Positions 17,008-25,155 of a DNA stretch of 64,000 nucleotides are shown here, piece by piece (positions within the stretch are counted from its first letter, which is position 1; each line of letters opens with the position of its first letter). A model generated the notes under the pieces. It saw nothing but the letters and a program-made list of their open reading frames with translations. It was not told where the DNA came from and searched no databases. The stretch comes from Paenibacillus nanensis. GTDB taxonomy: Bacteria; Bacillota; Bacilli; Paenibacillales; Paenibacillaceae. The position numbers and the translations under genes were made by a program. Location: assembly GCF_003583765.1 (NCBI RefSeq), contig NZ_QXQA01000006.1:186001-250000 (forward strand), written 5' to 3'.

Positions 17008-17249
17008 TGATCCCGCTCGAAAATACGTGGCCGTATGAGCTCATAATGGGAGATATCTATGTTGCGGAATGCCCGTTCTGCGACGCCGAAAATGTGCTAA
17101 TCCCGCTTAGGCCTTCCGAGCTTGAGGATATACGCGACGGAAAAAAACGACTTCTCGTGTTCCCATGCTGCCACAGTAAAATTACGGTCGTCGACGCCGA
17201 TCAGGATTATCTGCTGACAGACCGCCCGCTTGCGAAACGCAGACGGTAA
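17004..17249 (+). CDS. Small Cys-rich protein, probably zinc-binding
   Basis: 81 residues. The start at 17004 overlaps the stop of the yycC-like gene as ATGA and has GGAG 9 bp upstream. CPFCDAEN (C23, C26) and PCCHSK (C55, C56, H57) would make a four-ligand zinc site on a small beta-ribbon (LVFPCCHSKITVVDAD). The C-terminus is basic (LAKRRR). I do not recognise a named family. The context with yycC suggests a conserved two-gene unit of unknown role. Confidence 0.7.
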   Translation: MMIPLENTWPYELIMGDIYVAECPFCDAENVLIPLRPSELEDIRDGKKRLLVFPCCHSKITVVDADQDYLLTDRPLAKRRR

Positions 17250-17287
17250 CGCACCAGTACTTCCTGCATCGGCATTCTTCCAACGAA

Positions 17288-17992
17288 TTACGCGCTGCTA
17301 GCCTCAGCCTGGGACTGACTGCGGCGCTTCTCATCCGACTCCTCGCGAATCAGCTGCCACTGCTCCCTGCATGCCCGGATCATGGCCGCATCCATAATTT
17401 TTTTGTCGTTAACGACGCGGGAGAACCATTTGATCGCTTCATTATTCTCCCCGATGCGGCGATAAAGCTCGCCGATCAAGAACATCAGTCTTGCGTTATT
17501 GACGGACACGCCTTCCGTCTCATAAACGCGTATGTACGCCTCAAGCGCATATTTCAAAAACCGCTGCTCCTCCGGCACATTCTTCTCGTAACGGTACAGC
17601 CACGCAATATGGTGAAGGAGGCCTGCAACGACGCGGTCCTTCGCTCCTGTCGTCTGGGCGGACAACAGCGCCAGCTTATAGGTAACCATCGCCTGCTTTG
17701 CCGTTCTTGCTCCGCCGTAGTCCTGGCCAATTTTCCAATTGACCCCGATCCGCTCGTAATAGTTTTTTCTTTGCGCGTCGTTCAATTTATCTAAACCGTT
17801 CTCCGTCGATGCAAAGCCGCAGCTTGGGCAAACGCGGACGACATAGAAATCCGGATTGATGCCATTGGCATAATGACCGCAAAAGTCGGAATCCACAGCC
17901 GTAGCCTTCTTGAAACTCGGGCGGACTCTTGTTGTTGTAAAGGTCGTTTCACAGCAGATACATGCAATTTTGGATTCGTACAGCGGTTCCAT
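17288..17992 (-). CDS. DUF2225 family protein
   Basis: 234 residues. An N-terminal zinc-ribbon-like part has CICCETTF and VCPSCGFAS (two CxxC pairs, near residues 11-14 and 55-58), and a helical TPR-like C-terminal half follows (ARTAKQAMVTYKLALLSAQ; ARLMFLIGELYRRIGENNEAIKWFSRVV). This is the DUF2225 pattern of Firmicutes. The start lies 5 bp after the haemoglobin stop, with GGAGCC inside the end of that gene, so both are one operon. The function is unknown; TPR repeats suggest protein-protein contacts. Confidence 0.87.
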   Translation of the reverse strand: MEPLYESKIACICCETTFTTTRVRPSFKKATAVDSDFCGHYANGINPDFYVVRVCPSCGFASTENGLDKLNDAQRKNYYERIGVNWKIGQDYGGARTAKQAMVTYKLALLSAQTTGAKDRVVAGLLHHIAWLYRYEKNVPEEQRFLKYALEAYIRVYETEGVSVNNARLMFLIGELYRRIGENNEAIKWFSRVVNDKKIMDAAMIRACREQWQLIREESDEKRRSQSQAEASSA

Positions 17993-17997
17993 TCATT

Positions 17998-18387
17998 TCA
18001 CGGCTCCTCTTTTGTCGTATTCACGAAATGATGCGCGGGTCCAGACAGACGGTCGAGTAATATGCTTCTCAGCTCGGGTTCAATTCCGACATCCTCCAGC
18101 GCTCTTCGCATGCAGTCCAGCCATGCTTCGGCCCGTTCAGGCGTAATAGGAAAGGGAAGATGCCGCGCTCGCATCATCGGATGACCATACTGGTCGGAAT
18201 AAAGACTCGGCCCTCCGAAAAATTGCGTTAAAAATTGATACTGCTTCTCCATAACCGGATCAATATCCTCAGGGAACAATGGGCCTAATAGCGGGTGTTT
18301 TTGCACCTTCGGGTAAAAAGACTCGACTATAGACCTAATTTTATCCGCTCCGCCAACCGCTTCATAAAGGCTTATATTCCTATTCAT
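17998..18387 (-). CDS. Truncated haemoglobin (group II, YjbI-like)
   Basis: About 129 residues from the ATG at 18387; nearby in-frame ATGs at 18393-18405 are possible and a longer frame to 18567 is not supported. The two-on-two globin marks are visible: SLYEAVGG, B10 Tyr in SFYPKV (Y25), GPLFPED, FFGGPSLY, GHPMMRARHLPF with the proximal His (H76) and the G8 Trp in AEAWLDCM. Such proteins bind oxygen or NO. In B. subtilis yjbI lies near NAD kinase (yjbN), which is also found 1.6 kb away here. Confidence 0.92.
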   Translation of the reverse strand: MNRNISLYEAVGGADKIRSIVESFYPKVQKHPLLGPLFPEDIDPVMEKQYQFLTQFFGGPSLYSDQYGHPMMRARHLPFPITPERAEAWLDCMRRALEDVGIEPELRSILLDRLSGPAHHFVNTTKEEP

Positions 18388-18450
18388 CGTCATTTCCATC
18401 TCCATTTTGTAGGTATTTTGAATTATATCATACTTAGGACTATCCTGCTC

Positions 18451-18484
18451 AAAAAAAATCGCCCATGCGGACTGCGCATGAGCG
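18451..18484 (-). terminator. Terminator of the 30-residue membrane-protein gene
   Basis: On the minus strand CGCTCATGCG and CGCATGGGCG pair over 10 bp (one G-U) around a 5-base loop, followed by eight T. It is 25 bp past the small gene's stop. Confidence 0.88.
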
Positions 18485-18508
18485 TTGTTGATGTTTAAAA
18501 AAATTTGG

Positions 18509-18601
18509 TTAAGCTTCGTATTCCTCTTCGTTCGGAGCCGAGACGGACTCCTTGATGACGTAGACAAAAGCGCAGACCAAGATGCCGGCGATAATACTCA
18601 T
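18509..18601 (-). CDS. 30-residue single-pass membrane protein
   Basis: The minus strand reads MSIIAGILVCAFVYVIK then ESVSAPNEEEYEA and stops. TTGGAGTG lies 8 bases before this ATG; another ATG two codons earlier is too close to it. A hydrophobic helix (residues 2-16) is followed by a short acidic tail. A strong terminator follows and a cre-like site lies upstream, so it looks like a complete small transcription unit. No known family comes to mind; it is short enough to be missed by gene finders. Confidence 0.6.
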   Translation of the reverse strand: MSIIAGILVCAFVYVIKESVSAPNEEEYEA

Positions 18602-18668
18602 ACTCATCACTCCAACCGTTTAAGAATGATTCTATTGTACCATAAACGCGCGCGAATGCCAGCTTTTT

Positions 18669-18682
18669 TGTAAACGTTTTCT
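18669..18682. promoter_or_regulatory. Candidate cre (CcpA) site
   Basis: TGTAAACGTTTTCT fits the catabolite-responsive element consensus (TGWAANCGNTNWCA) at all but the last base. It lies between the divergent 30-residue gene (start 18601) and ylbJ (start 18796). Confidence 0.4.
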
Positions 18683-18795
18683 TTGTAAATGTTGCTTGTT
18701 GTTTAAGGGGATTTGTGATGGATGTCCGATCTTTCTCATATAGCTAGTAGTAGTGCCTGTACAAGCAGGCCGGTTATTCGAGGGAGGCCGCCTAC

Positions 18796-19887
18796 ATGCT
18801 GCGAACGATCATCCATCCGTTATCCGTCACTGCGCTTGTTGCATTCAGTATTGCCATACTAATGGCGATTTATCCAACCGAAACGCTTAGCTCTTCGCTG
18901 CGAGGGCTATCGATATGGTGGGAAGTTCTTTTCCCCGCTTTGTTCCCCTTTTTCGTTATTTCGGAGCTCCTGCTTGGCTTCGGGATCGTCCATTTTTTCG
19001 GAAAATTGTTAGACCCGCTTATGCGCCCTTTATTCCGTCTGCCGGGAATCGGAGGCTTTGTCGTGACGATGGGCTACATTTCCGGTTATCCCGTCGGCGC
19101 CAGGCTGACTGCTCAGCTATGGTCCCAAAGGCTTATTACTCGCGCGGAGGGAGAACGGCTCGTCGCGTTTACGACCACCTCAGATCCCATCTTCCTCATC
19201 GGAGCGGTGTCCGTCGGTTTTTTCCAAAACGCCGCCGTCGCCCCGATCCTCGCAGCCGCCCATTATGGCGGTGGATTGCTGATCGGCTTCATTATGCGTT
19301 TCCATGACCGGGGCGCGGAAAAAAAGGCGTATGAAGCATCCGTTCATAACGGCAAAAAAGCGCAGGATTCCGGAAAAGGGACGTTCTCCCGGAGCCGGAT
19401 ATCCCAAGCTCTGAAGGCGATGCATGAGGCCCGCCTGCTGGACGGACGGGAAATGGGACGGCTTCTGCAGGACTCCATTCAATCCGCTCTGCGGCTCATG
19501 ATCGTTGTCGGCGGCCTTGTCGTCTTCTTCTCCGTCGTCATGGAAATGCTGACGCATGCCGGACTTGTAGAGGCTCTATCGGAAGCGCTTCGCCTTTTAT
19601 TTACCGGAATCGGCTTACCCGCGCCTTTGGCGGATGCCGGCATCTATGGTCTGTTCGAGGTTACGCTCGGCGCCAGAGCGGCGGGAACTGCCGGAACCGG
19701 ACTTATGCATCAACTCGCGATCGCCGCGTGGGTGCTGTCATGGGGAGGCCTCTCCGTGCACGCGCAGATCGCCAGTCTGCTTAGCCGTACGGATCTGCGG
19801 TATAAGCCGCTGCTTATTGCGAGGTTTGCGCATGGCCTCATTGCGATGGGACTTGTCTATGCGCTGTGGGGCTGGCTGGCGCCTTAA
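18796..19887 (+). CDS. ylbJ: Sporulation integral membrane protein YlbJ
   Basis: A 363-residue polytopic protein with the nucleoside-recognition (Gate) fold: WWEVLFPALFPFFVISELLLGFG, GGFVVTMGYISGYPVGARLTAQL and FTTTSDPIFLIGAVSVGFF near the N-terminus, and GLFEVTLGARAAG and WGGLSVHAQIASLL near the C-terminus. YlbJ is needed for spore cortex formation in B. subtilis. A basic cytoplasmic loop of about 60 residues lies in the middle. GAGGGAGG precedes the ATG. It is followed after 86 bp by the NAD kinase. Confidence 0.93.
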   Translation: MLRTIIHPLSVTALVAFSIAILMAIYPTETLSSSLRGLSIWWEVLFPALFPFFVISELLLGFGIVHFFGKLLDPLMRPLFRLPGIGGFVVTMGYISGYPVGARLTAQLWSQRLITRAEGERLVAFTTTSDPIFLIGAVSVGFFQNAAVAPILAAAHYGGGLLIGFIMRFHDRGAEKKAYEASVHNGKKAQDSGKGTFSRSRISQALKAMHEARLLDGREMGRLLQDSIQSALRLMIVVGGLVVFFSVVMEMLTHAGLVEALSEALRLLFTGIGLPAPLADAGIYGLFEVTLGARAAGTAGTGLMHQLAIAAWVLSWGGLSVHAQIASLLSRTDLRYKPLLIARFAHGLIAMGLVYALWGWLAP

Positions 19888-19973
19888 CTTGCCATCACCC
19901 TTTTCATTGAATTTCGGGCCGTTTTCCGATATAGTCAGTGATAGATTGTAAGTCCGGAAGGAGAAGGTTGACG

Positions 19974-20771
19974 TTGAAGTACGCCGTTATCGACAGGGGC
20001 GACGAGCGGTCCAAATCGCTTGCCCAACAATTCCATGAGCTAGCCGCGGAGCGGGGATTCGTCCGGAACGATTCCCGTCCTGAGATCGTGATCTCCATCG
20101 GCGGCGACGGCACGCTCCTGCAGGCTTTCCATCAGTACATCGATTGCATCGCAGACGTCTCGTTTGTCGGTATTCATACCGGACATCTCGGCTTCTACGC
20201 CGACTGGAACGCGGATGAGCTCGAGGAATTGATCCGGCATATGGCGGAGGAAACGCCTCGTATGGTCCGTTACCCGCTTGCTCAGATCGAAGTCGAAACC
20301 AGCACGGAGACTCTTCACTATTTGTCGCTCAACGAATTTACGCTGAAGGGCGTCGATGGGACGCTAGTCGCTCAGATCAACATTAATGACGAAATGTTCG
20401 AAATGTTCAGGGGAGACGGCATCGTCATTTCCACCCCGTCGGGCAGTACAGCTTATAACAAAAGCTTGGGCGGAGCGATCGTCCATCCGTCGATCGAATC
20501 GCTGCAAATCGCGGAAATCGCATCCATCAATAACCGGGTATACCGGACGCTCGGCTCGTCCGTGCTGCTCCCGAAGCATCATCACTGCGATATCATCTCC
20601 AAGAAGGAGCAGCGCATTCAGCTTAGCGTCGATCACTTGAATATCACCTATAACGATATCCGCTCGATAAGGTGCAGCGTTGCATCGCGCAAAGTCAGCT
20701 TTGCCAGACATCGCCCGTTCCCGTTCTGGAATCGCGTGCGCGAGGCGTTCCTCGGATATGATGTGAAATGA
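19974..20771 (+). CDS. nadK: NAD kinase
   Basis: 265 residues from the TTG at 19974 (KYAVIDRGDERS), about 10 bp after GGAAGGAG; an in-frame upstream ATG at 19938 has no ribosome site. The diagnostic GGDGT loop (SIGGDGTLLQ, near residue 44), FVGIHTGHLGFYADW, LNEFTLKG and ISTPSGSTAYNKSLGGAIVHPS are all present. It phosphorylates NAD to NADP with ATP or polyphosphate. Length equals that of B. subtilis NadF. A terminator follows at once. Confidence 0.95.
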   Translation: MKYAVIDRGDERSKSLAQQFHELAAERGFVRNDSRPEIVISIGGDGTLLQAFHQYIDCIADVSFVGIHTGHLGFYADWNADELEELIRHMAEETPRMVRYPLAQIEVETSTETLHYLSLNEFTLKGVDGTLVAQININDEMFEMFRGDGIVISTPSGSTAYNKSLGGAIVHPSIESLQIAEIASINNRVYRTLGSSVLLPKHHHCDIISKKEQRIQLSVDHLNITYNDIRSIRCSVASRKVSFARHRPFPFWNRVREAFLGYDVK

Positions 20772-20780
20772 AATAATAAG

Positions 20781-20827
20781 AAAAGACGCCGGATTCTCTC
20801 TGCATCGAGAGCGTCCGGCGTTTTCTT
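20781..20827. terminator. Bidirectional terminator between nadK and yutD
   Basis: AAGACGCCGGA and TCCGGCGTTTT pair, with an inner CTCTC/GAGAG stem, and T-runs exist on both strands. It separates the convergent nadK (+) and yutD (-). Confidence 0.88.
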
Positions 20828-21605
20828 ATTCGGATTTATTTTTTTCCGTTCCGCGGTTCGGCTCCGCTGCCGCGCCGACCTCAGATGACGCAGCCTTCAC
20901 CGGTTTTTTGCCCCGATGGTCGCCGCCCCGGTTATTTTTGTTCCGGAAATGATGGTCTTTGCGGCGTCCTTGGCCTTGTCCTTGGCCTTGTCCGCCGGTT
21001 TGTCCTTGCTGCCCGCTTAAGGCTTGGCCGCTTCCGCCCTGCTCTAAGCTTTGCGGCTGGCTTTGAACGGCCTGCTGCGGCTGACTGTCGTTCCTGCCGC
21101 TTGCGGATCGTCCTCCGCCTTCTTGACGCTGGTGCTGACGGTGGCGGTTAGGACGCTGCTCCCTTGGGGCGGCCTTCGGCGCTTCCGCCGCCGACGCCGT
21201 CTCTGCGGCTGAAGCTTCAGCCGCGGATTCGACGGCCGCTCTCAGGTCATACCCTTCCAAGCGGACCGCGTCGTCCCCGTATTCCACATCGAGATCCAAA
21301 TCGTCTTCGCCGGGCTCGCTTCGTCCGCCGTGCTTCTTCTCCAAAATAAAGTAAGCGCAGCCGAAATTGCAATATTCAATAATATAATCGGATACCGTGG
21401 AGAAAGCGGAATCCTTCGTCGCTTTTTGGTGGTTATCGCGGAAGAAGCCCTTCAGGCGCAATTGGTTGTAACCCCAGTCGCCGATAATGTAATCGTAGCG
21501 CTCCAGCACCTCGCTGTACCGGTTACGGAAGGCTTCGGGATTCCAGCCGCCTTTATTCTCATGAATAAGCTCGTACGATTTGCCCCCAATATGAATCAAA
21601 GCCAT
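20826..21605 (-). CDS. yutD: YutD family protein with long disordered tail
   Basis: Residues 1-95 match YutD/DUF1027: YELIHENKGGWNPEAFRNRYSEVLERYDYIIGDWGYNQLRLKGFF and YIIEYCNFGCAYFILEK. The remaining ~165 residues are low complexity: an Ala/Glu-rich stretch, then Gln-, Gly-, His- and Arg-rich sequence (QGQTGGQGQGQGQGRRKDHHFRNKN) ending in a basic-to-acidic tail. B. subtilis YutD is about 100 residues, so the tail is an extension. The order lipA-yutD matches B. subtilis, and lipA lies 33 bp upstream in the same direction. GAGGTG precedes the ATG. The function is unknown. Confidence 0.88.
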   Translation of the reverse strand: MALIHIGGKSYELIHENKGGWNPEAFRNRYSEVLERYDYIIGDWGYNQLRLKGFFRDNHQKATKDSAFSTVSDYIIEYCNFGCAYFILEKKHGGRSEPGEDDLDLDVEYGDDAVRLEGYDLRAAVESAAEASAAETASAAEAPKAAPREQRPNRHRQHQRQEGGGRSASGRNDSQPQQAVQSQPQSLEQGGSGQALSGQQGQTGGQGQGQGQGRRKDHHFRNKNNRGGDHRGKKPVKAASSEVGAAAEPNRGTEKNKSE

Positions 21606-21638
21606 GGATTCACCTCACTTCTTAAGCGTCGGTCGCAT

Positions 21639-22583
21639 TTATTTCACGGCCCCGCTTGCGCAGGAGCCCGTCGATTCAAGCTCGTAATAATCCGGCGCGA
21701 TCGCTTGCTCGGCGGCGATCGCCGAATCCGTCTGCTCATGGGCATGATATGAGCTGCGTACGAGCGGCCCCGATTCGACGTGACGGAAGCCGCGTTTCTT
21801 GCCTTCTTCCTTAAGCGCCGCGAATTCATCCGGATGCACGTAACGCTTAATCGGCATATGCTTCGGCGTCGGCTGCAAGTATTGTCCCAGCGTTAAGATG
21901 TTGCAGTCGACTGCGCGAAGATCGTCCATCGCTTGCAGGATTTCATCCCATTCCTCGCCTACGCCAAGCATAATGCTGGATTTCGTCGGAATTTTCGGCT
22001 TCATTTCTTTTGCCCGTCTTAAGAGCTCCAGGGACCGACGGTACTTCGCTTTCGCCCGCACGCGGTCGGACAAGCGCTCGACCGTCTCAATATTATGATT
22101 CAATATATCCGGGTTCGCGTCCATGACTACCTGCAGCGCATCCCAGTTCCCCATAAAGTCCGGAATGAGCACCTCGACACGGCAGAACGGAAGGCGCTTG
22201 CGGATCGCCTTAATCGTAGCGGCGAAGATGGAAGCTCCGCCATCCTTCAAATCGTCGCGCGCAACGGAGGTGACGACACAATGCTGCAGTCCCATCTGCT
22301 CGGCGGCTTCCGCCACGCGCTCAGGCTCAGCCGTATCCAGCTCCGTCGGCATCCCCGTATTGACCGCGCAGAAGCGGCAAGCCCGGGTGCAAATATCGCC
22401 CAGAATCATAAACGTAGCGGTTCGGTTCGACCAGCATTCGTAAATGTTCGGACAGCGCGCTTCCTCGCATACGGTATGCAGCGTCTTGGTGCGCATCATT
22501 TCTTTTATTTCGGCGTAGTTGCCGCCAGTCGTTAATTTTATGCGAAGCCAGTCCGGCTTTTGAAGCTTCTCGCGTTGGTTCAT
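21639..22583 (-). CDS. lipA: Lipoyl synthase
   Basis: A radical SAM enzyme that inserts two sulfurs into protein-bound octanoate. [12 protein letters not shown] (C39, C44, C50) ligates the auxiliary cluster and CTRACRFC (C65, C69, C72) the SAM cluster; the HNIETVERL and [11 protein letters not shown] segments and the [19 protein letters not shown] stretch are typical. The C-terminal part has a conserved Ser in [10 protein letters not shown]. Length 314 is normal. It is divergent from the M23 peptidase gene. Confidence 0.97.
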   Translation of the reverse strand: MNQREKLQKPDWLRIKLTTGGNYAEIKEMMRTKTLHTVCEEARCPNIYECWSNRTATFMILGDICTRACRFCAVNTGMPTELDTAEPERVAEAAEQMGLQHCVVTSVARDDLKDGGASIFAATIKAIRKRLPFCRVEVLIPDFMGNWDALQVVMDANPDILNHNIETVERLSDRVRAKAKYRRSLELLRRAKEMKPKIPTKSSIMLGVGEEWDEILQAMDDLRAVDCNILTLGQYLQPTPKHMPIKRYVHPDEFAALKEEGKKRGFRHVESGPLVRSSYHAHEQTDSAIAAEQAIAPDYYELESTGSCASGAVK

Positions 22584-22823
22584 ATCTCATTACCTGCTTT
22601 CAAAATCAGTAATAGGTTAACGCACTGCCCACATTATAACATGACTCCCTTTGAAAAAGTAATGACATGCCCGCAGCTGTTTTGTCAAAATTCATAGTTT
22701 ATCGGAATATGAATTATCGCGCAGCGAGATACATTTCGACAACGAACCCCATCATTTGAATAAAAATCACTTAATTGCAAATGCTGACTTTATGTCCGTC
22801 ATGCTTCTGAAAGGGTGAGACGA

Positions 22824-23894
22824 TTGAAGGTTTGGGTACCGATTACGGCCGCTGCGGCGGCTGTATCGATGATGATAAATCCAGGGGCGGAGGCCGCTCT
22901 GCAAGCCGGGGCTCGAGCAAGCGCCGCAGCGGCGGTCCGTACAGTGCTAAATGAAGAGCCGGGAAAAGCGCCGGCGGTAAGCCCGTACGACGCCAGACGG
23001 GAGCTGTACGATAATTTGAGCGTCGTGACGAATGTGGAGTGGTATTGGATCGCGGCCGTCGACCAATACGAGCGCACGATCTCGAAAGCGAAGCCCAAAG
23101 CGCGGCCGCAGCTCGGACAGACCGTCGGCATTTATATCGAGCCGGAACGCTGGGCGGGTGAGCTGAATCCGGACAGCGAGGACAATCGGCCCGTATCGAT
23201 TCAATGGTTCAATGGCATTGGCCGGGACGGAGACGGGGACGGCATGGCGAGCCGGACGAGCGACGTCGATCTTCTCTATTCCCTTATTCGGGTTACAGCC
23301 GCGCAAGGGACATCGGATGAGCGCTTCCCCATCGGCCTATGGAATTATTATCGTAACAGCCGCGCCGTCCAGCGGATCGAACAATTTGCAAAAATTTATA
23401 AAAAATACGGCAAGCTCGACTTATTTGAGCATGCGTTCCCGCTCCCTCTCCGCTCCAACTACTCGTACAAGGACACATGGGGAGACAAAAGAGGCTGGGG
23501 CGGTCGCCGCGTCCACGAGGGGACGGACCTGTTCGCCGGACACGGTACGCCTGTCAGGAGCACCTGCTACGGCATCATTGAAATAAAGGGCTGGAATAAA
23601 TACGGCGGCTGGCGCATCGGCATTCGCGATCTGAACAATCACTACCATTATTACGCCCACTTATCCGGCTTTGATAAAAGCTTGAAAGTCGGCGACATTG
23701 TAGAACCGGGGCAAGTTGTCGGATGGGTCGGCAGCTCCGGCTACGGAAAGCCCGGTACCTCCGGCAAATTCCCGCCGCATCTGCATTACGGCATTTACAG
23801 AGACCGCGGACTGGTGGAATGGGCGTTCGATCCCTATCCGCAGCTGCGCAAATGGGAGCAGCAGGAACGGCAGCGCCTCCGCTCCAAGCGATAA
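22824..23894 (+). CDS. yunA: Secreted M23 (LytM) metallopeptidase, YunA-like
   Basis: A TTG at 22824 follows AAAGGGTG; a GTG at 22815 overlaps that site. The signal peptide KVWVPITAAAAAVSMMINPGAEA leads to an N-terminal domain of ~190 residues (NVEWYWIAAVDQYE...GIYIEPERWAGELNPD). The M23 domain follows with RRVHEGTDLFAGHGTPV (zinc His and Asp), HYHYYAHL and FPPHLHYGIYRD (HxH). It cleaves peptide cross-links in peptidoglycan. The neighbours lipA and yunB reproduce the B. subtilis order, supporting the YunA name. Confidence 0.88.
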   Translation: MKVWVPITAAAAAVSMMINPGAEAALQAGARASAAAAVRTVLNEEPGKAPAVSPYDARRELYDNLSVVTNVEWYWIAAVDQYERTISKAKPKARPQLGQTVGIYIEPERWAGELNPDSEDNRPVSIQWFNGIGRDGDGDGMASRTSDVDLLYSLIRVTAAQGTSDERFPIGLWNYYRNSRAVQRIEQFAKIYKKYGKLDLFEHAFPLPLRSNYSYKDTWGDKRGWGGRRVHEGTDLFAGHGTPVRSTCYGIIEIKGWNKYGGWRIGIRDLNNHYHYYAHLSGFDKSLKVGDIVEPGQVVGWVGSSGYGKPGTSGKFPPHLHYGIYRDRGLVEWAFDPYPQLRKWEQQERQRLRSKR

Positions 23895-23908
23895 TCCGAC
23901 GCGCGCGC

Positions 23909-23956
23909 AAAAATCCCGCAGAATCGGCTTCAAGCCTGATCCTGCGGGATTTTTTC
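23909..23956. terminator. Bidirectional terminator between yunA and yunB
   Basis: AAATCCCGCAG and CTGCGGGATTTTTT form an 11-bp stem with a long loop, and T-runs occur on both sides. The genes on each side converge here. Confidence 0.9.
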
Positions 23957-23960
23957 GGCC

Positions 23961-25061
23961 TTACTCTGTCCCCGTTTCGATAGCGGGCTCGTTCGCGCCC
24001 TCCGCCGCGCCTGCGTCAGGCTCCGCTTCCGCTGCGGACTCCGGCTCCTCCGTCGGGCTAGTGGAAACGCCCGACCCCGGCGAAAGCGGCACCGAAATAT
24101 TAGGGGCTTCCGGCGCGTTCTCGCCGACCGGCTTCCCGGTGCTGTCGTAATAATACATCGGCACGTCGCCGACGACGAGCAGATAGGAAATCGGAATTTC
24201 GGTTTCCACCAGCTCCGGCTCGGTATCGAACGGGATAATGATCGATACCTCCGCTACAACCTTGATATAGACCTCGACGAGCACCATATTGATCGCCGCG
24301 TTGCGCTCCCGCGTGCTGAGCTCTACCTTCACCGCGCCAACCGGCTCGAATTTGACGGGAACGCGAGGCCCGAACGAAGAGATGATGGCGCTGTTCAGCG
24401 CATGTCCGATCGGAATATGCTCGGGGATATCCTTAATCTCGCTGAGCGTATTTTGCACGGTTTCAATCGTCTCCGACGTGATGCTCATATGCTCGGCGTA
24501 ATTCAGCATGAACCCGGATATTTTACCGTCGCCGTTCATCTTCCAATCAATCAGCTTCTCGGTTTCCGACTTCCGCGCCACCTGCTCGGTAATCGCCCTA
24601 TTGATCGCCTGCGTCGCAACCTGCTTCACCCGGACTTTCGCGATGTTCATAAGCGGCGGCCTTAAATTCCGCTCAATAAAAATAAACGACGGAATAGAAA
24701 ACAGCATCATAAAAACGAGGATAAAGAGAAAAATTTTTCGCTTGCGAATTCTCCTTTGCGGCCGGGGCTTATTCGGGTTCGACCCCCAAGAGGAAATTTG
24801 CGCTTTGCTTCCTCCCCCCAGCTTAAAGGAGAAGATCGGCTGCCTTTTGCCCCAGCCTCCCCGGGGTTTTGAGGACGGCCTTGATGCCCAAGACGCCATT
24901 GGTTTGCCTGTAGAAGGTCTGGATCCCCACTTTATGCCCGTCGATTTAGCGGCCGGCGGCTTAGGCCGTGCGCTGCCCCAGCTTACCGACTTGATTTTGC
25001 GATAGGAGCCCCAGCTTCGCGCCGGCCGGAACCGCCAGCCGCTTCTGCCCCACTTTGCCAC
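23961..25061 (-). CDS. yunB: Sporulation protein YunB with Trp-rich N-terminal extension
   Basis: The GTG start at 25061 is fixed by GGAAGGAGGGG. Residues 1-115 are basic and repetitive, with recurring W-G-S/R-P-K units (SVSWGSARPKPP, GIKWGSRPSTGKP, ASWASRPSSKP, ISSWGSNPNKP). A membrane segment (IFLFILVFMMLFSIPSFIFI, about 118-137) and the YunB domain follow (NIAKVRVKQVATQAINRAI, EHIPIGHALNSAIISSFGPRVPVKFEPVGAV). The C-terminus is Pro/Glu/Ala-rich. YunB is a mother-cell sporulation protein in B. subtilis, where it lacks this extension as far as I recall. Confidence 0.87.
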   Translation of the reverse strand: MAKWGRSGWRFRPARSWGSYRKIKSVSWGSARPKPPAAKSTGIKWGSRPSTGKPMASWASRPSSKPRGGWGKRQPIFSFKLGGGSKAQISSWGSNPNKPRPQRRIRKRKIFLFILVFMMLFSIPSFIFIERNLRPPLMNIAKVRVKQVATQAINRAITEQVARKSETEKLIDWKMNGDGKISGFMLNYAEHMSITSETIETVQNTLSEIKDIPEHIPIGHALNSAIISSFGPRVPVKFEPVGAVKVELSTRERNAAINMVLVEVYIKVVAEVSIIIPFDTEPELVETEIPISYLLVVGDVPMYYYDSTGKPVGENAPEAPNISVPLSPGSGVSTSPTEEPESAAEAEPDAGAAEGANEPAIETGTE

Positions 25062-25117
25062 ATCAACCCCTCCTTCCGCTCGTCCTTCGCTTTACCATAC
25101 TTATGCCGAAAAAGGAC

Positions 25118-25152
25118 AAAAAAGAAGGCCTGCCCTTAAAGGGCAAGCCTTC
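25118..25152 (-). terminator. Terminator of the sugar isomerase gene
   Basis: On the minus strand GAAGGCTTGCCC and GGGCAGGCCTTC pair (with G-U) around TTTAA and run into TTTTTT. It lies 4 bp past the stop. Confidence 0.88.
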
Positions 25153-25155
25153 CTG

